Shown in pieces: positions 1 to 5,735 of a DNA stretch of 19,740 bases (its first letter is position 1; each line of letters begins with the position of its first letter). A program made the translations under genes and the position numbers. The notes beneath the pieces were generated by a model. That model searched no databases. It was not told the origin of the DNA and saw only the letters and a list, made by a program, of their open reading frames with translations. Source of the stretch: JBBTCJ01 sp038043285. Lineage in GTDB: Bacteria; Planctomycetota; Phycisphaerae; UBA1845. The stretch is from contig JBBTCJ010000128.1 of NCBI GenBank assembly GCA_038043285.1, forward strand, positions 1-19,740. Reading direction: 5' to 3'.

Positions 1-216
1 TTTATGCCACAGGATGCAGCCTTTATCTATCCCCTCGGTGAGAAATCCGGGTTAGGACCAAGTCCCATCGACATTCCGCCGGGCAAGTCGCCCAAGGAGG
101 TCTTGCAGCCAGGCCGCGGACATTCTCCTACCCGAGGACATGGAGCGGCTCGCCCGCACCATGAGCGAGCTGTTCATGGTTTGTGGGGCAGTTGGTCGCC
201 GGATAAGCTCTCGGTC
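1..216. other. Leader region before folD, no confident gene
   Basis: The folD reading frame stays open back to base 4, but the translation before about base 217 is Pro/Gly/His-rich and does not resemble any FolD N-terminus. A second plus frame (open from base 56) reads a more protein-like stretch around bases 119-180 (ADILLPEDMERLARTMSEL) with no clear start and no stop before folD. This could be the decayed end of an upstream gene or chance. No tRNA, hairpin terminator or strong promoter was seen. Confidence 0.35.
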
Positions 217-1077
217 GTGTCCGCCAATCGCAGCATCGTCATGGATGGTCGCCCCGTCGCACAACGAATCCTTCATGCCGTTCGAGAGAAGGTCAACAGC
301 CTGCGGAGCACGACAGCGGTCGTCCCCTGCCTGGCCACCATCCTTGTTGGGAACAACCACTCGGCAACCGCCTATGTGCGAGCGAAGCGCAAGCGCTGCG
401 AGGAGGTCGGAGTCCGCTCTTGGACGATCGAACTTCCGGTCGGTACAACGACCGAGAGCGTGCTGGGCCGCGTTCGAGAGTTGGCTGCGGACCCTGCGGT
501 TCACGCAATCCTCGTCCAACACCCCGTCCCCGCCCCCATCGACCGGCGAGCCGTCTTTGAGGCGATACCGCTGGCCAAGGACATCGACGCCGTCAGCTCG
601 GCGGCGCTGGGTCGGGTGATCCTGGGCATGCCTGCCTACGCCCCGTGTACGCCGTTGGGAATCATGCGGCTCCTACGCGCGTACGACATCATGTTGGAGG
701 GCATGGACGCCGTGGTCATCGGGCGAAGTCCGATCCTCGGCCGACCGATGGCGTCGATGCTTATCAATGCTCATGCAACGGTTACGCTTTGCCACTCGCA
801 CACGCGCGATCTGGCTTCCATCGTTCGCCGCGCCGACCTTGTGATCGCGGCGGTCGGTCGGCCCAGATTCATTCAGGGCGAATGGATCAAGCCGGGCGCT
901 GTCGTCATCGATGCCGGATACAACGAAGGGAACGTCGGCGACGTGGACTTCGAGTCCGCGGCAGCCCGCGCGGGGTGGATCACGCCCGTTCCCGGAGGGG
1001 TCGGACCGATGACCATCGCCACGTTGATTGATCAGACGGTGGACGCGACGGCCGCACAGCTCGGAGTTCAACTCTGA
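217..1077 (+). CDS. folD: FolD, methylenetetrahydrofolate dehydrogenase/cyclohydrolase
   Basis: Cytosolic bifunctional enzyme that interconverts 5,10-methylene-THF, 5,10-methenyl-THF and 10-formyl-THF using NADP, feeding purine and formyl-Met-tRNA synthesis. With a GTG start at 217 the protein is 286 aa and begins MSANRSIVMDGRPVAQ, which aligns with the usual FolD opening. From this start the family's catalytic residues fall at Lys57 (Y-V-R-A-K), Gln101 (ILVQHPVP) and Asp124 (KDIDA), each exactly three residues after their E. coli positions. The Rossmann signature VVIGRSPILGRPM and the terminal PGGVGPMT motif (from about residue 259) are present. An ATG at 241 is possible but would remove the first beta strand. 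The usual KDVDG reads KDIDA here, a G-to-A change next to the catalytic Asp. No good Shine-Dalgarno is seen. valS follows after about 120 bases, possibly with its own promoter. Confidence 0.93.
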   Translation: MSANRSIVMDGRPVAQRILHAVREKVNSLRSTTAVVPCLATILVGNNHSATAYVRAKRKRCEEVGVRSWTIELPVGTTTESVLGRVRELAADPAVHAILVQHPVPAPIDRRAVFEAIPLAKDIDAVSSAALGRVILGMPAYAPCTPLGIMRLLRAYDIMLEGMDAVVIGRSPILGRPMASMLINAHATVTLCHSHTRDLASIVRRADLVIAAVGRPRFIQGEWIKPGAVVIDAGYNEGNVGDVDFESAAARAGWITPVPGGVGPMTIATLIDQTVDATAAQLGVQL

Positions 1078-1096
1078 CGTCATCGCCCCGTCTCGA

Positions 1097-1124
1097 TTGA
1101 CTTTCAGCCTCGGTTCCCTACCCT
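1097..1124 (+). promoter_or_regulatory. Candidate sigma-70-type promoter upstream of valS
   Basis: TTGACT (1097-1102, five of six -35 consensus bases) is followed after 16 bases by TACCCT (1119-1124, three of six -10 bases). It lies in the gap between folD and valS. The -10 is weak, so folD and valS could equally be co-transcribed. This is inference from position and match only. Confidence 0.22.
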
Positions 1125-1196
1125 GCCCCTCACGTACACTCGCAGGAAGGCGGGCCATCGATTTTCGCAGAGGCGATGCGCCTGGTTCAACATCCC

Positions 1197-4100
1197 ATGA
1201 GCGACACGGTCACGATCGACAAGACTTACGACCCGCGAACGGTCGAAACGGACGTCTCCGCGCTATGGGAGTCCTCCGGCGCGTTTCGGGCAATTCCGGA
1301 TGGGAGACCTCCTGAGCGCACGTTTACCATCGTCATTCCCCCGCCGAACGTCACCGGCGCGTTGCACCTCGGTCACGCGCTGAACAACACGCTGCAAGAC
1401 ATCCTGATCCGCTACCATCGCATGCGCGGGTTCAACACCCTATGGCAGCCGGGAACCGACCACGCCGGAATCGCCACGCAGGCGGTGGTGGAGCGGCGAA
1501 TCCGGGAGCAGGAAGGCAAGTCGCGCCACGATCTGGGGCGCGACGAACTCGTCCGCTGCATCTGGCAGTGGAAGGACGAATACGAACGCCGAATCATCAG
1601 CCAACTCAAGCTCATGGGCTGCTCGTGCGACTGGGAGCGGAACCGCTTTACGCTCGACGAGGGTTTGGCTCGCGCCGTCCGGGAGATGTTCTTCAGATTG
1701 TTCCACGAGGGGCTGATTTTCCGCGGCAAGCGGCTGGTCAATTGGGACACCCAGTTGCAGACCGCGGTCGCTGACGACGAGGTGTATCACGAGACCGTTA
1801 AGGGGCATTTCTGGTATTTCAAGTACCCGGTGATTCCCAGCGAACTGCGGACTGCTCCCCTAGACGCGAAGTGTCAAGGGTCAGCCCGCGCGGGCGCTGG
1901 AAACCCAGAGCCTAAACACGTCCTGATCGCCACCACGCGACCCGAGACGATGCTCGGCGACACGGCCGTCGCCGTGCACCCGGACCCGGAAGGCTTCTTT
2001 GCAGCCGAGGAGGAGCGTCTGTCCGCCGAATCGTCCGCCGCTTCGGGCAAGGAACGCCCGGAACTTCAGATGAAACTTGAGGCATTGCGGACGAGGAAGG
2101 AATCCAGCCTTGCGGAACTCATTCAACTGCGAGACATGGCCCGTGAGGGGCGGAAGCTCCGCCTGCCGCTCGTCGAGCGCGTGATTTCGTTGATCTGCGA
2201 CGAATGGGCGGATCCGACCAAGGGTACCGGATGCGTGAAGATCACGCCGGCGCATGATCCCAATGACTACGAAGTCGGGTTACGGCACAACCTGCCGATG
2301 ATCAACGTCCTCACGCCCGACGGAAGAGTCGCACGAATCGTCGAGCCTGACGGGACGACGAATTACGCCAGTGCGAGCTACGAGGGTCTTACGTTTGCCG
2401 TGGAGGGTCGAAAGAAGGTTATCGCCGACCTCGAATCGCGCGGGCTACTGGACCGCGTTGAAGACTACGAGATCGAGCTCGGTCACAGCGACCGCAGCAA
2501 GTTGCCCATCGAACCATTCCTGTCCGACCAGTGGTTCGTGAAGACGGGCGACGTACCCGAACCGCGGGCCAAAGCCCGCGGTTCGGGACAGATACAGCTA
2601 CCCGATGGGTCGCACACATCCGGACTGGCGCAAGCGGCGATCGACGCTGTGCAGGATGGGCGGATTAGCGTCTTCCCATCGCGGTACGCCAAGAGTTACC
2701 TCGACTGGCTCGGCGAAAAACGCGACTGGTGCATATCCCGACAGCTATGGTGGGGACACCGATTATCGGTATGGAGCCAACGGTTTGCTGAGAATGGCAG
2801 AGCCATTCAGATTGCGCGAGAAATCGGCAAATCCGAACATCAACTCAAGGCCCTGGCAATCCAAGCTCCACAACTGGATAACATGCAAGAATGGAATGAA
2901 AACATCGGACGGTGGACTCGCGAAGGAAGAATTGTCGCAACCATTCAGAAGCATGACTTTCAACTTCGGCAAGCGGGCGATGTGGCACAGTCGTTCAGCG
3001 TCAGGGAACCAGAGGAGCGAGATCGGGAGATTGTAGAGTACCTTGAATCGAAGGGGTTCGTCCAAGACCCAGATGTCCTCGACACCTGGTTCTCCTCCGC
3101 GTTGTGGCCGTTCAGCACGCTGGGCTGGCCGGAGGAGACGCCCGACCTGAAACAGTACTACCCGGGTTCCGTTCTGTGCACCTCGAGGGACATCATCACC
3201 AACTGGGTCGCGCGGATGGTCATGTTCGGGTTGTACGCCCTGGGCCGAATTCCGTTCGATCACGTTTACATCCACCCCAAGATCCTCGACGGCCGCGGCG
3301 AGACCATGAGCAAATCCAAGGGCAACGGCGTCGATCCGGTGGATATCATCCACACCCACGGCGCCGACGCCCTGCGGTACACGATGGCCGACATGACCAC
3401 CGAGACGCAAGACATCCGTATGCCTGTCGAGTACGTTTGCCCCCATTGCGGCGAACTCACCGACCAGGGCGCGGCCCTCAAAAATGAGGAGCAATCGCGG
3501 AAATCGCGCGGGCAAAAACTCGACCGCAAGTTGCAACCCGCCGACTGCACGCGGGTGAAATGCGCCAACAAGGTGTGTGGCAAGGAGTTGGCCACGCAAT
3601 GGGCGGATCAGGCCACGAAGGATCAAATGGCAGTCGCCCGCGAGACTTCAGATAAGTTCGACGTCGGTCGCAACTTCTGCAACAAGCTCTGGAACGCCGC
3701 ACGCTTCGCGTTCCTGAACCTCAAGGGCGCCCCCTGCGATCGACTCGACGTCGCCACCCTGCCGCCCGAGGATCGCTGGATCCTCGCGCGACTGTCACAA
3801 ACGATCCGTCGCTATCATGAAGCCCTTGCGGGTTATCAGTTCTCAGCCTCGGTCCGCGAACTCCGCGAGTTCTTTTGGGACGGTCTTTGCGACTGGTACA
3901 TCGAGCTGACCAAGGCTCGATTGACCGGCGATGATCGCAACCCGCAAGGCGCGTGGCTTCGCGCGACCGCCAAGCAGATTCTCGCGTTTTGCATGGACCA
4001 GACGCTGCGCCTCTGGCACCCCACGATCCCCTTCCTCACCGAACGACTGTGGCGCCAACTCAACGAGGTCGCACCGCAACGAGGGCTGCCGGGGATCGTT

Positions 4101-4646
4101 GACTTGAATTGCGACGGGCTGCTGATTCGCGCCGAGTTTCCACCGCTGGAGGGGTATCCCTCCCTGGATGACCCGGCCATTCTGACGACCTTCGAGGGAT
4201 TGCAGGACGCGGTTCGCGGCTTGCGCGACCTTCGCGCCAACACCAACGTCCCGCCGAAGGACAAAGTGCGGGCGACGATCGTCGTTCCGGAGCAGCATCT
4301 TGATTCGTTTCGCGCGGAAGCCCACGTCGTGCGGCACATGGTCAACATCGGCGAACTCGACGTCGTCGCCGAGGGCAAGCGCCCGCGCAACGCAGCCGGC
4401 CTCGCCATCAAGAGCCTGCGCATCTTCGTGCACGACGTCAGCGACGACCAGGCTGACCTGGCGCGGACACTCAAGAGCCTGGAAGCGTTACAGCAGCAGA
4501 TCACCGGCAAGGAGGCGAAACTGGGCAACGAAAAGTTTGTCGCCAACGCCAAACCGGAGGTCGTCGAGGCTGAGCGTAAGCGGCTTGCGGAATTGCTGGC
4601 CCAGCAAACCCTTCTGCAAGCGCATCTGTCGGAATTGCGCGAGTAA
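1197..4646 (+). CDS. valS: Valyl-tRNA synthetase with several insertions
   Basis: Class I synthetase that charges tRNA-Val in the cytosol and edits mischarged Thr. From the ATG at 1197 it is 1149 aa, against roughly 880-950 in most bacteria. It shows the HIGH motif as HLGH (residues 57-60), the editing-domain signatures ATTRPETMLGD (about 245) and HDPNDYEVG (about 353), WWGHR, DVLDTWFSSALWPFSTLGW, and KMSKS as TMSKS (703-707, first Lys replaced by Thr). The C-terminal coiled-coil tRNA-binding arm (about 1080-1149) contains EKFVANAKPEVVEAERKRL. Extra segments lie at about 226-240 (palindromic DNA), 265-318 (charged helix), 454-464 (perfect DNA hairpin), 522-620 (lower GC) and 748-794 (Cys-rich, CPHC then C-x4-C-x4-C). 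The alternative ATG at 1176 adds seven residues; AGAGG at 1169-1173 is only two bases from it, so the start is not settled. The catalytic core is intact and the frame unbroken, so the protein is expected to be functional. Confidence 0.96.
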   Translation: MSDTVTIDKTYDPRTVETDVSALWESSGAFRAIPDGRPPERTFTIVIPPPNVTGALHLGHALNNTLQDILIRYHRMRGFNTLWQPGTDHAGIATQAVVERRIREQEGKSRHDLGRDELVRCIWQWKDEYERRIISQLKLMGCSCDWERNRFTLDEGLARAVREMFFRLFHEGLIFRGKRLVNWDTQLQTAVADDEVYHETVKGHFWYFKYPVIPSELRTAPLDAKCQGSARAGAGNPEPKHVLIATTRPETMLGDTAVAVHPDPEGFFAAEEERLSAESSAASGKERPELQMKLEALRTRKESSLAELIQLRDMAREGRKLRLPLVERVISLICDEWADPTKGTGCVKITPAHDPNDYEVGLRHNLPMINVLTPDGRVARIVEPDGTTNYASASYEGLTFAVEGRKKVIADLESRGLLDRVEDYEIELGHSDRSKLPIEPFLSDQWFVKTGDVPEPRAKARGSGQIQLPDGSHTSGLAQAAIDAVQDGRISVFPSRYAKSYLDWLGEKRDWCISRQLWWGHRLSVWSQRFAENGRAIQIAREIGKSEHQLKALAIQAPQLDNMQEWNENIGRWTREGRIVATIQKHDFQLRQAGDVAQSFSVREPEERDREIVEYLESKGFVQDPDVLDTWFSSALWPFSTLGWPEETPDLKQYYPGSVLCTSRDIITNWVARMVMFGLYALGRIPFDHVYIHPKILDGRGETMSKSKGNGVDPVDIIHTHGADALRYTMADMTTETQDIRMPVEYVCPHCGELTDQGAALKNEEQSRKSRGQKLDRKLQPADCTRVKCANKVCGKELATQWADQATKDQMAVARETSDKFDVGRNFCNKLWNAARFAFLNLKGAPCDRLDVATLPPEDRWILARLSQTIRRYHEALAGYQFSASVRELREFFWDGLCDWYIELTKARLTGDDRNPQGAWLRATAKQILAFCMDQTLRLWHPTIPFLTERLWRQLNEVAPQRGLPGIVDLNCDGLLIRAEFPPLEGYPSLDDPAILTTFEGLQDAVRGLRDLRANTNVPPKDKVRATIVVPEQHLDSFRAEAHVVRHMVNIGELDVVAEGKRPRNAAGLAIKSLRIFVHDVSDDQADLARTLKSLEALQQQITGKEAKLGNEKFVANAKPEVVEAERKRLAELLAQQTLLQAHLSELRE
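1884..1895. repeat. 12-bp perfect palindrome inside valS
   Basis: GCCCGCGCGGGC is its own reverse complement. It encodes part of QGSARAGAG, in a stretch of about 20 extra residues just before the conserved editing motif. Its base composition and in-frame placement resemble the hairpin at 2556-2587, so it may be a degenerate copy of a dispersed repeat. In a GC-rich gene a 12-mer palindrome can also arise by chance. Confidence 0.4.
2556..2587. repeat. Perfect 14-bp inverted repeat (REP/MITE-like) inside valS
   Basis: The arms CCCGAACCGCGGGC (2556-2569) and GCCCGCGGTTCGGG (2574-2587) are exact reverse complements around a 4-base loop CAAA. The element is translated in frame as P-E-P-R-A-K-A-R-G-S-G in a surface-loop-like position between QWFVKTGDV and the conserved RISVFPSRYAKSYLDWL region. 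A related, degenerate element encoding PEPRASAR is present in alaS at 8271-8298, which argues for a dispersed repeat family rather than selection on valS. Confidence 0.75.
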
Positions 4647-4666
4647 CGCGACTTTTCGTTTCCGTC

Positions 4667-4678
4667 CGCCGATCGGCG
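4667..4678. repeat. 12-bp palindrome in the valS / lipoprotein convergent gap
   Basis: CGCCGATCGGCG is a perfect palindrome 20 bases after the valS stop. The rest of the 230-base gap (4647-4876) between the convergent genes shows no further gene, tRNA or poly-T terminator to me. A hairpin here would have only a four-base-pair stem once a loop is allowed, so it is weak as a terminator and could equally be a protein-binding site or chance. Confidence 0.3.
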
Positions 4679-4876
4679 AACCGCGATGGAGGCATAGCCT
4701 GCGGAAGGTCGCCGCAAGCGGAACCGCGAGTGCCAACGAGCGGTCGGCTACCCACCAACGCGCGGAAGCAACTCGCCCGCTCCATTCTGTCGCGGTTCAG
4801 ATCCGACCGCGGCTGCATAGTGGATCGTACCGCCACGCTGGTCGACCGGAACCGGAAGCGTCGAATGTTTGGCGTG

Positions 4877-5524
4877 CTAATCTTTCCTGACCGTGAAGTA
4901 AGTGACAGCCGCAGCTTCCTTGCCGGACTTGGCGTCGCGCACCGTGCCGCCGACCAGGTACTTTCCCGCTGGAAGCGGCGCGATCTCGCGCACCACGTCG
5001 CCGGTCGCCCAATTTCGGACGATGAAATCGTCGCCCGGCTTCAACAGGTTGTATTCCTTCCCGACGTTGAACGAGCCGGAACCCGACGATACGGCATACT
5101 GAACTTCGGCGCCCTCAGCCTCAACGGTCTTGATGAGATACTTGAACTCGTTGGGAGCTCCAAGCAGCGGACCATACGCCTCCACGCGGAAAGTCGGCGC
5201 CGGACGAACGGGTTCGTCGATGACCCACTGGATCTGCGGCTGACCGTCGCGATCGCCGAACTTCCCAGCTTTTCCGTCCACGTAAATCCACGCCGCCGGA
5301 CGCTCCGGCTGGTCGAGCGTCGGCTGGCCCCGACCGGCCTTCGCCGTGGGGTTCTCTGTGGCGGACATCGTCGACTTGGCTGCCGACGCAGTCGTCGAGG
5401 AGAAGTTCGCCGCCGGCCCCGACGTGGTCTTGGAAGAAGGTCCGCTCTTGCCCGTGGTCTGGCAACCAGCCGCCGCAAACCCCGCCGCCAGCACTCCAGC
5501 CGTCAACCGACCCATGCGAATCAT
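4877..5524 (-). CDS. Putative lipoprotein of unknown function
   Basis: 215 aa. The N-terminus MIRMGRLTAGVLAAGFAAAGC is a typical type II signal peptide: basic start, short Ala/Leu/Gly-rich core, and lipobox A-A-G-C with Cys21. It predicts a lipid-anchored envelope protein. Residues 22 to about 70 are a Ser/Thr/Ala-rich linker. The remainder looks like a compact beta-rich domain (PTFRVEAYGPLLGAPNEF, GKEYNLLKPGDDFIVRNW, AGKYLVGGTV). I recognise no family. It converges on valS and is divergent from alaS across about 210 bases, so it is probably transcribed alone. A second in-frame ATG three codons in would still leave a valid signal peptide. Confidence 0.8.
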   Translation of the reverse strand: MIRMGRLTAGVLAAGFAAAGCQTTGKSGPSSKTTSGPAANFSSTTASAAKSTMSATENPTAKAGRGQPTLDQPERPAAWIYVDGKAGKFGDRDGQPQIQWVIDEPVRPAPTFRVEAYGPLLGAPNEFKYLIKTVEAEGAEVQYAVSSGSGSFNVGKEYNLLKPGDDFIVRNWATGDVVREIAPLPAGKYLVGGTVRDAKSGKEAAAVTYFTVRKD

Positions 5525-5617
5525 GCAACGTTCTCCGTTAGGTGAAGCTTGACGCCTCGACGCTACGGCGCCGGCACGGCCCTGTCAAGCCGAACAGGCG
5601 GGGTTCCGCCGCCGCAA

Positions 5618-5646
5618 TTGGCCCACCCGTGCGACTCGGTTACAGT
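5618..5646 (+). promoter_or_regulatory. Candidate promoter for alaS
   Basis: TTGGCC (5618-5623), a 17-base spacer, then TACAGT (5641-5646, four of six -10 consensus bases) lie about 90 bases ahead of the alaS ATG. The spacing is canonical but both boxes are imperfect. Just upstream, GGCGG-GGTT-CCGCC (5597-5610) can form a small hairpin of unknown role. Confidence 0.3.
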
Positions 5647-5735
5647 AGGCCCGCGTCAGGCGATGGCGTCGATTCCGGGCAGGGAGTCCAGGAACTGTCG
5701 GCCTCGCCGGTTTCGATCATCGACAGGTTGCAGGA

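Noticed and set aside
4..216. Long folD start at ATG 4 (357 aa)
   Set aside because: The extra 71 residues do not look like FolD or any domain; the GTG at 217 places all catalytic residues at family-normal distances.
4667..4678. Palindrome as a rho-independent terminator for valS
   Set aside because: No loop unless the stem shrinks to 4 bp, and no T-run follows.
3836..4717. Minus-strand ORF (293 aa) opposite the end of valS
   Set aside because: Ser/Arg-rich shadow; the plus strand encodes the conserved ValRS C-terminal region.
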